Positions 34,223 to 48,462 of a stretch of 64,000 bases of DNA are shown here, piece after piece (the first letter of the stretch is position 1; each line of letters begins with the position of its first letter). The stretch comes from Burhinus oedicnemus (lineage: Eukaryota; Chordata; Aves; Charadriiformes; Burhinidae), in NCBI GenBank assembly GCA_008921705.1, contig VFFE01009164.1, positions 982,139 to 1,046,138 on the forward strand. Reading direction: 5' to 3'. A model generated the notes under the pieces. It worked only from the letters and a program-made list of their open reading frames with translations, searched no databases and was not told where the DNA came from. The translations under genes were made by a program, and so were the position numbers.

Positions 34223-37200
34223 TTTTGATTTAATTTTGATATAAATTTGTAACTTTAGAAGTTGTTTTTGGTATGATCAGATGACACAATGACTCAGCAG
34301 TTAAACTCCAGCATCTGCCACAACAGCACCTCCTGGGAGTTTCTAACAAGAACTAGGTTGTTATCAGTTTATAAATTAGTCATGTTGAATAAAGAGGAAG
34401 TAACCAGTAAGTAGAGTAGGGAAGCATAGAAAAACTTCCTATAACAAAGTAGACAATAACTAAAATGCCAGTAATGTTTCCTTTTTCCTATTTCAGCATG
34501 ACTGTTGAAACAATCAAAAATTCTGGAGAAAGGGACCGAGTGGTCAGAATCTTTGACTCTTAGAGGATGCTCTAGAATGGCCTGTAACAGCAGAATCTAT
34601 GTAATATTACAGGCTAGAAAGTCTGGTTCATCTCTACAGGCTTAGGAGATTTTGCTAGTGATGCTGAATGAAGGTTTGGACACAAAGGATGGATATATTC
34701 ATTACAAAGAAGAAATTTATTAAGCACTATTAACAGTGACATCAGTTTCTGCCATTTGCTGTTACTATTCTTCAGCTTCCCACGATAGCTGTTATGGTAT
34801 GAGGATTTACTTTGCAGTGAGGTTAAACTATGGAAAAGGGAGATTTTTTGGGGGGTGATGCTTTCCCTTAAAGTTCCTTCACAAGAGCATGCAAACCAGA
34901 TGGCATGTTGAGGCGTAGCATTTGTATGTGTGGGTGGGGAGCAGGGTATCTAGTCAGGGAATTTCAGGTGAAGCAATATAATGAAACCGTGGGAGTATAG
35001 AGAAGGGTAGCGTGGGTGGAAATCAACTGAAATGACATCCTGAGGGTCGATAAGCTACATTTGATCAGATTTTGTTATGTCTAATGTTAAGATGGGAATG
35101 TGGCCTTCAGTGTGCTCTCAGCAGGGGTGGGAGGAACCCAGGTCGTTCCCGTACACTCGTGGGGTACCAGCCTGGCTACACAGTGGCCATCGGAAGGGCT
35201 GTGGTTTTGGCCTGACTGGCAGCAGTGTAAAAACTTTGTATACTATCAATGTGTATATTTGTCACTTGGGTTTTAATGGCAAAACTCAGAAATAGCAAGC
35301 AAAATGGTTGTAGTAAAGAATTTAGAAACCAAATGAGGAGAGACTCGCTGATCTTTGTGGTTGCGTACTCTTGGTCTTTGGATTCGGAAGTTGCTCGTAG
35401 GTGTTAGGGATGTCAAAACCTAAATGTTGATTCTTATTCAAGGGAAGAGTAGGAGCACTTGAGCAGAGGATTTCCTGGACAAATATGTTACTTCTTGTGA
35501 GCATGCACTAAGAAGCTCAGAAGTTATAAAGCCAGAGGCTCTGAAGAGCACTGAATTACCTGTGGATGGTAGGCTCCTACATCTACATATCCAGAAATTT
35601 TCTAATGTGGCGACATATTCATGGGTATCAATTAGCTACATGCTACATCTGATGTTTCCAAGAAGTCCATGTACTTCAGAAATATCCAGAGTTGACTGCA
35701 TCTTAACTATGCTAAAGTGCATCTTAAAATTCTAATCAAAGGCAAAAAAAACCCTGAAAATTTTGCCTGGAAAAAAATTTCTTATGGAAAAAGAGAGTAT
35801 GCCCAAGGCAAAACCATATGCGTGGCAACTTTGGAAAAGACTGCCTCAAACTCAGAAAAATGGTTTGTAAACCTCCATGAAGCGAACAGTACTTTTTCCA
35901 TTCAGAGATACCATTTTTGTGTACAGTAAATGCAACATTAATGAAAAAATGAGATTTGACATAAAGAGTTTATTTCCTGAAAGCTCCTGAATCGGTCAGA
36001 AAAAAGGTCTAAAACTCATATAGACAAAAAATGCATTTCAACACCACATGTAATAGAAGAAAAATTGGATTCAGAGCCATTTTCAGAGCAGGGACCATGT
36101 TTTGTATTCTGAGTGTTAATAATGAAATGCCACATGCTATTTTCTGAATCTAACCATCATAATACTTGTTAAGTATACTCACGATTTTACTGAAAAATCT
36201 ATAAACTATTATAGTCTGCAAAATGTAACACAAATTGTGTATTGATTTGCTGGAACACTTGAAGTGAATAAGGAGAGAAATCATACCCATAACTTAAGAT
36301 AATGTTAAAATGTTTACATATATAAATTTTTTCTAAATGCAGTTGACCTTATAAGGAAATAGTCATCAGCTATACTCTTTTTCATTTAGCTTTTGGTATT
36401 GAATAGTATTGTTGTTCATTAGACTAAATATATGTATTTAATTTTTTATCTTACGCAGTGCTGGGTACTTGCTAAAAGATACTGTGCTGTTTTTCAGGGC
36501 CTTTCTAGTAGCATTTTAGAAATACTTACTGTTTCTAATTTTGAAGTAATATCCTGAAATTTCTCTGAGAGGCTGACAGTAGTCAAAATAGTTATGCTTT
36601 TACATTAGTCACAGCTTAACATTTCTGTTTAATAAATGGGAAATGAGTTTTCTGCGAAAAAGAGGAAGCGACTTTGGTTTATATAGCATGACCTTGTCTA
36701 AGGGAAGACACAGTCGCTCATTTAGAACTGAAGGAAAACATGTTCTGTGTCTGAAAAGCCAATACAGAAAATACATACAGCAAATCATGTGCCTGCAGCA
36801 TTACTGAAGGTAACATTTTTCAGAATATTTCTTCGGGAAATAGAAACAAGAAAGCAGATACTACTGATTGAAATATATTACTTATTTTTAAAAAAAATCA
36901 AAACCCATAACTTCACTACAGCAAGCTATGAGAACTTAAATGTTTTTCAGTTATATGTTTGTATTACAGTGATGCCCCGAGATGTTCTGAACAGGTTGGG
37001 GGTCATTGTATTGGACAAAGAGGAAAAGACATTTCATTGCCATAAAATGCTTTGTGTCATAGTTTAAAAGGCTAATGAAATGAGAAAGCTAATGTGTTAA
37101 GGGAAAGAGTAACACTAATATCAGTGTCTTCACCTGTTTTAGGAAGATGGTGTGAAGGTCATTATTATGTGTAAAATTTTGTATGTGATATATTGGGTAT

Positions 37201-40200
37201 GTTGATGTTATTACAGGACTGTTGTGTTTCAACAAGGTTGGTGTTAAGATGTTTAGATACAAGTCTGGTGTTCTTGGCTGAATCATGTTCTTTGATGTAT
37301 GCTGCTAAAAATCACTGTTACAGCACTGTGTGGAAGTGCAGTGCTTGCTAGTTGTTGGTGCTGGCTGGTGCCCTGGCCTGAGTCAGCTTCTTGTCTGTGC
37401 TCCAACTGTGCATCCCCATCCACGCTGGGGGAGGGCAAAGGGAAGAGCGACAGAGGAGGGAGCCATGGCTGTCCCTGCTCTGCCGTCTGGTGTGTCCTGC
37501 AGCAGGGTCAAGGCTGATGGCTTGGTCCCGTTCAGGCTCTGGTGCCCTCCGTGGGACTGCGATTCTCCAGTTGAGCTTTTCTGGAGGAAAGATTTCCAGC
37601 CATGTAAAACCCGATGTGTGGCCTTGATCCCTCTTCTCTTGGCTTTTTGTTGTGCTTTTGATGAAAGACAGGGCAGCAAATCTGGTGTGGGATTTTGAAA
37701 GATGTAGAATCTGCTGTAACTTAATGATTTCACACTCAATTAGACTCACACACTGACTTCCTCTCGCCTCTTAACTGCAAAAAGTAGGTATGAATGGCAT
37801 TGGACATAAAGTTGCATCATCGTTGTGGATTTTGGTCAGAAGTTTTAGAATGGTATAGTGACAGATCCAGAACTTTATTTTCTAATTGGAATAGGTGGCC
37901 TGAGTGCAAGGTAATAGGATAGTAATCTCCTCTCTGACAGACTGTCAGAGGTTTCTCAAGCCAAGAAAAAGGAAGCTAGATGAAAGAGAGAGAAAAAAAT
38001 AAAATGACAGTGTGTCCTTTAAAATCTCTGGCATTGAGGATGTAACCAAGTCTGGATTTTTCTGTCCCTTCTTTGGTCAATCTATATTTAAAGCTCATTA
38101 TAAAAAAAAAGAGAAAAAAAAAAAGACCGGATATTTTACTGGCATTCAGATTCTGCAGATTTGATGGAAGCAAGAAGCCTATTCATGTGCTACTGCCCTC
38201 AAAGTGTCTGTAAAACTGGATGCCATATAAAAATAAGTGTGTGTAGCAATTTATCGCAAAATACTAGAATTGCTGTCATAAATCCAAGATGTTTTTTCTG
38301 TCCTAATAGTGGTCACTTTCCTCATATTTTCCAAAGCACTTAGCACATTTTTGCAATTAATTGTCATAATTAATAGAAAAATCTTGGCTTCTCAATTCAG
38401 CTACAGACCATTATCTTTTCATGACATACATAAGATTTAAGGTAATCATTTTATTATTTTACTCTGCTAAAAATATATTAGTTCTTGCTTTGTACCACTT
38501 ATACTTGAAGGAAAACTTCTTCCAAAATAAACCCACAAAAATGGAAGGATGTATTTATATTTACTTACATTTTAAAAGAACAATAAAGGAATAAAAAAAA
38601 TTACAGTATTAGAATATGCTTATTTGTATAGCATGAGTGCTACCACTGACATAAGTGGAGCTACTCAAGAAGTAAAGCACTATTAAGCATGAGCAAAAAC
38701 ATCAAAATTGTGCCCTGAATTTATGGAAAATACGCAGTGTCCTGTAATTGCTCAGTTTCTGGTAATGGCTCTGTGTATATGGAACAATGGGTGTTTAGTT
38801 ATTTTATCAAATTTTTTAGCAGCACAGGATGACAATGCTGAAATCTCCCACATCTATATTTGGACCATACTTCCTTCTTTCAAATGTCAGTACGTATTTT
38901 TAGATATAAAGAGAGGGGGATCTATATTCTTTCAACATATTGCACAACATGTGATTTTTAAACAGGACAATGTGCATGCCCTTTTTCAGTTGATCTTAAA
39001 TGTAGTTAAGCTTCTCCACCAGTTCCTTCTGCGGAAATGAGTCTTGGAGTCTAGAGTAAAGACTTGGCCTCCATAATGGAAATGTCTGTCTTGCATCCAA
39101 GGGCTTGACCTTCCCATGGAGGAGATACCCCTAAATGTGCACGCCATGGCTGCAGAGGTGCGGCCTGCGCTAAGGTTGTGCTGCGTGCACTTGTTTTGCA
39201 CGTGTGCTGAGTCCAGTGTCACCCATCTTGTGATGTAGATTGAGTACCTGGAACTGCGTAGGCACATATAAGCAATATGTAGGTCTACATATGTACAGAA
39301 TACATATATACGTCTACATATGTGTATACAATGCAGGATGCTTGGCTCCCTGCAACTTTGAAAGTAGCTTTGGGTGGAAAGTATCATGAATCCGCTTTTT
39401 CTTTTCTCTACTTACACTCACTGATCAGGAGCTTTCTCCTCATAGCCTAAGAAGGAAGGAAGGCTATACATTTACCTGTAAAAAACTGTCCTCTTAGTAG
39501 GAGAAGAGGTTATGCTAGGAGTGGATGCTAAACAGCTACTTTAGAAATAAAATTTGCCGTAGCTTTAAGAAGCTCTTCTAATTGCATGTATTTGAATTCC
39601 AAAATGGTGGTTTTTCCTTGCTATTATTGTTTAGACTGATTTCTTATATCTTGGCCACATTTTTATCAGTAGCTTTTTCCATAAGATTGTCTCTATGTCA
39701 TGTCCAAATGACTCACTATAGTTTCGGGATCTTTGTGACCCTTTTCCCTCTAACTTCCGCTGTCTAACACAGAAAGTTTCTCCGTTTGCCTTACATATCT
39801 GAGAATATGTAAAAAAATAAGACGTCGTGTTCTTAATAAGACTAAGGCTGTTGGGTGATAAAGCAATAAAAGGATAAGGTGGGAAAGTGAAAGACATAAA
39901 GAGTAACAATAGCTAGAAGAAAAAAGTGTTTATTGAATGCAAAGCTGCTGCCTGACTTATGCAAACAGCATAGTATCACGATAAGACATGAACATATATA
40001 CAAGACAGTTTATCTTATATGTCGTAGAATTTAATGTTACCATTTTGCTTTGGTTTCATTTTACACTCAGTTTTCATAAATATAGATATGAGTAATTTCC
40101 TTATGTAAAGCATTTAGCCTGGCACTTGCATGTCATTCTCCTTTCTGATGGAATACAAGTTTTTCGTTATTCTTGATATTTTTATGTGTTTTGTTGAATC

Positions 40201-41579
40201 GTTCTCAAAATTCTCAGAGACTCTGTTCGCTAGTCCCTGAGCATGTTGCATGTGCCTCCCACCTAATGTGGAAATCGATGGTGATTTTTCAACGCTGTGA
40301 ATGCTCTAACCCCAATAGAATAACTGTTTACTGATCAGAATTCACTGTCTTGTTAGTAACTGAGAAATCATCTGTGCCAGTGTTGTTTTATCACTAGAGC
40401 TTAAGGGCACTGTCTATGTTTGCGCTAACTTGGGGCTTGTTTTCAGTCTGCCACTTTCACATCGTTCTGCCATTTTAGAAATCATTATCTTGTTCTTGCC
40501 TAAACACCCTCACTGGCTTTTTTTGAAATTAATATGCCCAGAGTTAAATTTCTAAATTTGGAAGTGCCCCATTGTTTTCTCTAGCTTGACTATCTGGCCT
40601 TTTTTTTCTTCTTAGCACATTATTTCTGCTGCCAGATACATTGATTTATAGTTGGTTTTTGGTGTTTTTTTTTTTTTTCCCTTCTTCTGAACAGTCCTAG
40701 TGAAAATAAGAGAGAACTTGACTGCTGGCTTTTCAGAAATGACTCAGTTTTCTCCCCTCCTAAACACATCTGGTTTACTACTATTTTTTCTGTCTCCTCA
40801 AGTTTCTCACCTGCTTATGACACAGAATAAGAGAGAGGTGACAAAGGTGGCTTTTTGTCACTTTTTCAGTGTCCTGGTTCTGGCCCATTCATTGGAAGCT
40901 ATTTTTGTAACTGCAGGTACCGCAGTCGTGCTTCTTCATTTTTTGCTTTTCCCATTCTGACTAAGTTTTAGGAAAAAGGATAAAGACTATATCCTGGCTC
41001 AAAAGTATGTAAGGAATCCCCCGACGGAGGAAGAATTCCCTGTTGGAATAGCTGAGCCAACTTAATGTCTCCTGAAACAGGTCTGAGGATATGATCCCAT
41101 GTTGGCAAAATTTCATTTTCAGAGTGTTATGTTGACAAAAAGTGAAACTAGAGTGAAAGCACCCGTCTAAGACATTTGGAGTATAAATCTCTGGGGTAAA
41201 AAGTTGTATACATTATTTTTTGTGTGTGGGCATTTGAACATCATGTGAGTGAGAGTGACTCAGAGCTGTCCTGAATTTCCTCAATTGAATAAAATACCAT
41301 CACATTTACCAGTAGTAGGTGCCAGCCCTTTTTGCTAAACTTAGCTTATTTATTCTGTGTTATGGCATGTGTTCATGTAAATTCTTGTTAGACAGCAAGT
41401 ACTGTTTATAGATGGATAATATTTGTTGGAAGTCTGCAGGCCCTGATAATTAGGATAGTTGAGATTAAAAGAAAATAGTCACTGTGTTAAAACCATGATG
41501 TGCAGCTTCTAAAAAACACTTACCATTTCTAAGAGTGAGACATATTTATCTGATAAAATTAAACAGCCAGGAGAATTTT

Positions 41580-41690
41580 AATGTTATAAATATAAAGATT
41601 ATAACTATAACTATACTATTATATAATATATAATATTTATGTATATGCATATACTGTAATATATAATGTAAATATGACAAATATAAAAAT
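41580..41690. repeat. AT-rich low-complexity segment
   Basis: Runs of TATAA/TATATAA units and an ATATGCATAT palindrome make this stretch almost pure A+T. No coding or element signature. Confidence 0.7.
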
Positions 41691-44511
41691 AAAGTAAAAG
41701 TAAGTTATTTCTGATTTAGCAAATTGTAATAAGCAGATAACAGTAAAAACTCAGTTTATGCTAAAGCCGGCACATGCTGCTACTGAGAAGTGTCTGGTTT
41801 TCTGTGAAGGAATTTCTACCACTGGAGCTTTTAAAAATCATATTATATGAACATTCATCAGGAATGATGGGGGTACAGTTTATCACACAGTAGATCTGGG
41901 GAATGGATGAGGTGATTTCCTCATTACCCTTCAAGTTGTTATTTTTTATGATTTTGTGTAGGAGGCTGTAATGTTGTTTCTGTTTTATGCTGAAGTGTTG
42001 CAAAATGAATTAGTCTGAAGAGCTTGAGGAAAAAATAAAAAAATTACTCTGTATATGCAAGACAAACAGAAAAGATCAGATATAAAGCAAGCAAGATTTA
42101 AAGGCTGCTTACAAGGACTTTAAGCAGATTTTTAAACTGTGAACTTTTCATGTTTCTTCCTACTAATCTACCATCCTGTTTAGGATCTAACAGCAGAAAA
42201 TCTGGCAGCAATCATGTGCGTGTGCTCCTCAGTGCTTGCTTGGAAAAAATTTGGCAGGGTAAAACCAGTTGCTAAAGAAGGGATGTAGGGCACATGAATT
42301 CCCTCACTTCCTGCTGCTTGCTAGAAGGGTTACTCACTCGAGTGCTCTGAGCATCCCACCAGATTCAGTTCCACTGTTTTGGTATAAGCATCACTATTCC
42401 CATACATTAATAACTCATGGGTCAAGTTATAGATGATCACTAAATTAGCTTCAATATGTGTGGATTCTAAGGATTCAAATCAGGAGGTGCTTTACTTTTC
42501 ATTTTAGTTTGTTTTCTTTTCTCCAGCTCTTTGTGACACAAGTGTGATGGCATTCCTCAAAGCTGGTGGTATCCTGTCAGTGAGATGGTAACACCCGTTT
42601 CCTTTAAGTGGTGCTTTTTGAAGCCCCTCCCTGTCTCAAATTTATTTAGGTGTCTATGCTTGCTCCCAGCAGACTTCTCAAGTACTGTTTGTTCTAGCTG
42701 AAGTACGATCTTTCATTCATAAGGACAAACAGGCCTATCTCTTTGCATCAGTATTCACATTTTTCATAAGCCCCTTAGAAGAAGATTTCCATTTTTAATG
42801 GTTTTAATTAGCATTTATGAAAAACTGTGGTTTCACATGATGTAAAGCGACAGATTAAATTTGTTAAGTGGATAATAATAAAATGTGAGTTGATTTGTTT
42901 CACTGGAGTTTAAAAGGCTTTTGCTCAACGGGGCCTCCATGTTAATTCATTAAGCATGCTTTAGACCTTATGGAGAATTTTTTTGGATTTAATTAACACA
43001 GATCAAACTCCCAGGAGATTTCATGTCCTCCACAACTCTGTGTGATAGAGACAGTAATTTAAAACCTATTGATAGGTCTTTGTGTTCATTTACTCAAAAA
43101 AAGGATTAAAAAAACCTGTATGAAATCTTTCTAATACAGCAGAAGCTACTGAAGTTCTTTAGTGCAGGAGCCAAATGTATTTATAAGTGGTGGAAGGGCA
43201 GTGGCTAGGTCCAGGCTTCAGAGATCTGGTTTGTTTTCCTGGCTGCAACAGTGGCATCTAGTCCCTGCTACCCAAGTCAGCTGTACGTTTTCTCTGCTGA
43301 TGGTTTAATCCATGATGCATAAGCAGGCCCTTGAGTAGGGTGCCAAGACATTGACACCACCACCCCACCCCCCCCGGTGTTCATCAGTGGGCTATGACAT
43401 CAAACTACCCATTACTTGCTGTCTGTACCAGCAACTCCTGGCTGAGCTGTGGCCTAGTTTTAAGACATGGGATGAAAAAACGTGGTGTGGTTAGGGCAAT
43501 CTCCTGGGAAGTTGTGGGTTGTAGGTTTCAGCCCCAGCAGACTGAGGAGGTCCCCAAAAGCTTGGTTTCACAGTTCTTGGAGCACAACAATAATTTCTTA
43601 ATATAAGAAATCATTGCTAGAGCCTTCTTTGTGCTTCTCTCAATGTGACTACTGTCGTTTTTCATTTAAGTCAGTGATTTCTAAGCACGGAGTGAAACTG
43701 CTGTACTGAGGAAGTGCCATAATATCATGCTTTAAATTCCTTTGAAGAGATGGGGTTTGTTGAGGGATTCAGACACCTGTAAGCTAGCTATCTAAACTCC
43801 TTTAAACTCAATGGTCAATACAATCATAGCTGCCTGCAGTGATTCAACTGACCAGCTACTCCAAGGTGAACTGAATTGCTCCTTGATTGCTGCCTTGATA
43901 TCCACTGGCTGTAATGGAAGCTTAGATACTTAACACAGTGAGGATTTTTGCATATAGGCACCCAAATTGACATCTCTTAATCTTGAACTGAACCTCAGCT
44001 GGAGAGACTCCTCTTGATATAGATGGTTTTTGAACAGTCACTACCTGAAGTACTTCTGTAGCACTGCATTTTAATCTATATGGTCTGCTGCAAAAGTAGA
44101 TGAATGCTGGTTTTTTGCATTTTATTTTATGATTGTAGTGCTGGCTAGTTTATACTCTTCAGAGTTCAGTAGAGATTTTCCAGTAGTGCGTAGAATTCTG
44201 TGTGTGCTAAAAGGCTTAATGATGAGTATTTTACTATTCCACACTCCCAGCAACTCTCCAAGAGGTGCTGGTGTTACGTGATAGGAATCAGGCAGATCTG
44301 TATTTCAGTGCTGAGACATGGGATTGCTGTTACTCTGTGTTCCTATTCTTTGACTGATAAGAAAACTTGGAGCTCTACCTCCTTTGTCGGTTTAGTCAAC
44401 AACAAATAGAGAACGTGTGGGCTTTTATTGGAGGATTGCTACTCCCTCAGATAAAATATCAGCACTGTCCTTCCCAAGTCTGATTTTATACAACTCTCAA
44501 GTTATTTTTAA

Positions 44512-44537
44512 GTTGTTGTTGTTGTTGTTGTTATTAT

Positions 44538-44572
<35 letters not shown>

Positions 44573-44577
44573 TTATT
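44512..44577. repeat. Compound trinucleotide microsatellite (GTT)7(ATT)2(ACT)11(ATT)2
   Basis: Seven GTT, two ATT, about eleven ACT and two ATT units follow each other with no interruption. The blocks are related by single-base changes of one original triplet. An open frame through it would be a leucine run and is not a gene. Confidence 0.95.
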
Positions 44578-47500
44578 CTATTCTATTGCACTTCACAGAT
44601 TTTAGCAGCATTCCTATGGAATTTTTTTGTGTTGCGTTCCTTAAAATGTGCAATTAAGATCCTAAAAGATCATAAGGATTTCCTCTGCCCAGTGCTGTAC
44701 TGTTAAAAAAAGCATTTATTTTGTCTTTGAGCACTGCTTTTAGGGACTCCCACAGGATTACTGGCAGTTCCTCTTCACTGCTATTAATTCTTGGGAATAT
44801 TTTAATCTCCATCAAAAAAAGAAAAAAAATGTGTAAAACCAGCACCTTTTAAAGGTGTGCTCTTGGACTGTAATGATCTAATACAAGGTCTGAGGCCTGC
44901 CTGAGGTCTAGTAGAACATGTGAACGGTTTGGCAGCTTTTATGTTACAAAAGAGAATTACATTCTGAAGGAGCTCCTAGCAAGGTAACTAACAGAGCTGT
45001 TAAACTTGAACTTTTTAAGGAAATTTAATTTTTTAAAGCTAAACCAATTTAAATTAATATTTTATCCAGAAATGAAAGTTCAGAATGCTTCAGCTTCCCC
45101 AACGCTTTAACACATACTTGAGAGTGAGAGTGCAAGTAATAAAATAACTTTACCAACTTTATTCTGAACAACTGATGAATAATCTTTCTGAATAAAGTTT
45201 TACATTTGACAGGAGAAAGAGTGTTGGTGCAGACCATCTGTCAGGCTGTGCTAATAACAGCTGTTCTGAACACTTTATTAAAATCGTAGGCACACCAAGT
45301 TTTTTTGAGTTCTATCTTTCAAGAACATAAAAGCTATAAAAAATAAAAGGATATGATAAAACTGTGGAGGTCAGAGGGTAAATCACCCAATCCCAGCTGA
45401 AATCTGTGTCATAATACACTCTAATGCCTCATAATATCATGAAATTACACTGTTTTTAACCACAAGAGCAGTAAAGATTCTATAAACTAGTCTTGTGTAG
45501 TTAGAAGACTTTATTATAATACACAATTTATGAGTTCAGTTGGGAATTTTCAAAACATTCTCTATATGAGTGTTTATACAGAACAAATCATGACTTTTTA
45601 TTACAAAAAAGACATATAACAAAATATTTACTGTCCTCTTTGCATGTTCATACTCATATTTTTATGTCAATTGTTTATGCTGTTTAAAGATGGGAAATTA
45701 AAAATCACTCAGGGTGAATGATATTTCCACCTGCCTCTATAGAAGAAAAAAATTGTTCAGCAAATTGTAAGGAAAGACCACCTGTTCCTATTTCCTAAGG
45801 TCTGGATCCAGTAAAACATTCTGAGTCTCCTACAGGAAAGGGTTAGTGCATCTATGCAACTAGGCGTCACATACGCATACAAAATAGTATTCATCTTGGT
45901 AGCTCCTCATACAGGATCCTGGAGCTATATGTGTGTGTCAATCTGTGCATAACTAAACTCATTACAGACTCAGATATTTGGCCTGTGCATGGAGTCTTGA
46001 GTTACGGTAATTTGGACGTTCTTTTTGAGAGTGCAAATTAACTTAATGTTTTCTTGGTTTCTAATTTGTAATTTTTGAGCAGTGAAGTGGTGAGATGGTG
46101 GAGGTTCTTGGAAGTAATGTATCCCCTTTTTCCAAACATCCCATATTTTGCAGAGGCACAGCCGTGGCAGGCAACACTAACCTTTTCCAGGAGAGAAGAC
46201 TGTATAGTGTTTCCAGTCCTTTTTTGGCTCAGTGGATCAACTGCTTAGCAAGCCTTATAAATCATGGCATGAGTCTTTCCTTTGAGGCTCCTTGAGAAGC
46301 CTCTGCAATTTCCAAAAATACTAGAGAACGGAGGGGCAGAGCAGCTACTTAGGGGGAAGCTTTTGTAAGCGGGACTGAAAGTCATCCTGTCTAATTTTCA
46401 CCAAAGAAATGTTAAGCATTCGGCCTAAACCTGTTGTCTAGACTTCATCCAGGGAGAGGGTGAGAAGGGAAGAGGTAGAAAAACTCCTCCCAAGGTAAGT
46501 AATTTTATCCTCTGAAGTTTTAAAACAGAGATGAAATGAATAATTTTCTATGTCTCCATTAAGGAGCCTAGATGGCGAGCTTAGACCACACATGAACTTT
46601 CAGCAAGATGAATGTAGTCTGGAAAAGGATGAGAAGGATAAATAAGGCAGAGCTCAGCTCTGTAGAAGAGGATGATGAGTGGGCTTATGTAGTCAATGAA
46701 CTTTTCCTGCTTTATGGCATCAGGACACTTGAGGCACGGAGGAAGCACGTGGTTTTCTAATAGTGACAGGACAAAGCAGAGTATTTGGGAACAGGGAGGG
46801 AAAAGTTTAAGAGTGCAGCATATGACAAAAAGAAAAGCTGAGGTTTTTACCTTGTCCACCAGAAGAACTCTATGGGTATCAAAGGGGAGTTCCAGTCCAG
46901 AGGAACCTCAGAGAACCTTAGACAGTCTGCAGACAGGAAAGAGTAGAAGAAAACAGATGACCTGATATATCTGGTGATATTTCCCCTGCTTGAAGTCTGC
47001 AGAAGGGGAACCCCCAGAGAGCTTTAGTCAGCCCACCACGTGAACTTTAGGGAGGAAATGTTCTCCTTTTACATTGTCAAATATCCCTTGTGAGCAAGTT
47101 ACATTTTGAGCACTCTGAACACTATTTCTGCCATGAAAAAGTCAGAGAAATTTTGCACTGTATCAATTCAGATACTCTCCTAGCTTTGGAGAAAATCCAG
47201 CCACTCACAGAGCTCCTCAGCGCTCAGTTTTGGAGGTATTGAGATGCTTTTGCGAACTTTAGAGTACAGAGGAGCGAAAAGTAAACCTCTGCGCATTATT
47301 CAGGGAAACCTTAACTCTGTGGTAGCTTACCTCACTCTGTGAGAGTTTGTTAGTCATTATAAGACACCATGAGCATGCAGAATGCATAAAAAAGATTAGT
47401 TCCTAGGAGCTGATATGGTCTCACAGACTCCCACAGAGTTAGGATGGTTGAGTATTATCTCTGCTTTACAGATGGGGATGCTCAGACAGGCAGCTCTTCA

Positions 47501-48036
47501 GGGACTTGAAGGTGACACAGGAAGCCAGCAGTAAAACTGTGCTGTAAGCCCTTGTGACTTTTGGCCTAATGCCCTACCCACTTATTGCAATTTGTTTGGC
47601 TTAATTTGCTTGAGGCCTAAGTGAAGAATTACCAAACTAGTTCTACTTCACATAGACCTTTCACAAGGTGCTGCCTCCAGCTAGTTGTATGTAGAAGAGG
47701 GTGCGCACTGCTCCAGCTGCCTGAGTTAAAAAAGGAGGAACCAAAAAGAACCAGGGATCTCATCCAGCCTATGTTTATCCAGGACAGCTACTTATTTTCA
47801 AGATATTAGTGATATTAATGTTCTTCTGTTTGATTTCTCTGACTGAGCAAGAGGCAACTGGGAATGCATGTTGCTGTGGGTGGGAGAAACTGCCCCGTTC
47901 AGTAAGACAGAGCAAGCAGAGCAGAAACAACATCTTTTGCTGTCCTTGCATAATTTTTCTGCTCTCGTCTCCCCCATGCTGGCTGCCCCATGCCAGCATG
48001 GCCTCCCTCGGCTGCTGTCCCCCTAGCCCACCCGAT

Positions 48037-48462
48037 AGGATCATGGAATCATAGAATGGTTTAGGTTGGAAGGGACCTTAAAGATCATCTAGTCCAACCC
48101 CCCTGCCATGGCCAGGGACACCTTCCACTAGACCAGGTTGCTCAAAGCCCCATCCAGCCTGGCCTTGAACATTTCCAGGGATGGGGCCTCCACAACTTCC
48201 CTGGGCAACATGTTGCAGTGTCTCACCACCCTCAGAGTAAAGAATTTCTTCCTAATATCTGTTCTAAATCTCCCCGCTTCCAGTTTGAAGCCATCACGCC
48301 TCATCCTACCACTACATGCCCTTGTAGTCCCTCTCCAGCTTTCTTGTAGGCCCCCTTCAGATGCTGAAACACTGCAATAAGGTCTTCCAGGAGCCTTCTC
48401 TTCTCCAGGCTGAACAACCCTGACTCTCTCAGCCTGTCTTCACAGGCGAGGTGCTCTAGCAT
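48037..48462 (-). mobile_element. CR1 LINE 3' end, 5' truncated
   Basis: Plus-strand reading is a clean inverted CR1 end: ATCATGGAATCATAGAATGG, TTTAGGTTGGAAGGGACC, then the whole 3' UTR and the last ORF2 codons up to CTCTCAGCCTGTCTTCACAGG near 48450. The 3' sequence resembles that of the young CR1 at 15438-17770. A GC-rich patch of unknown origin begins immediately to the right. Confidence 0.95.

Larger units (their letters stand above)
27421..48036. other. Repeat-poor intergenic desert
   Basis: About 20 kb with no gene, CR1 or LTR that I can recognise. It is AT-rich, with small simple repeats (31193-31208, 41580-41690, 44512-44577), a 13-bp tandem duplication (30177-30202), a GC-richer patch at 37330-37720, and two CTCF-like motifs (32508-32519, 34211-34222). 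All open frames are short and look random. Confidence 0.5.

Noticed and set aside
44417..44605. Open frame encoding a long leucine run
   Set aside because: It is the translation of the trinucleotide microsatellite.
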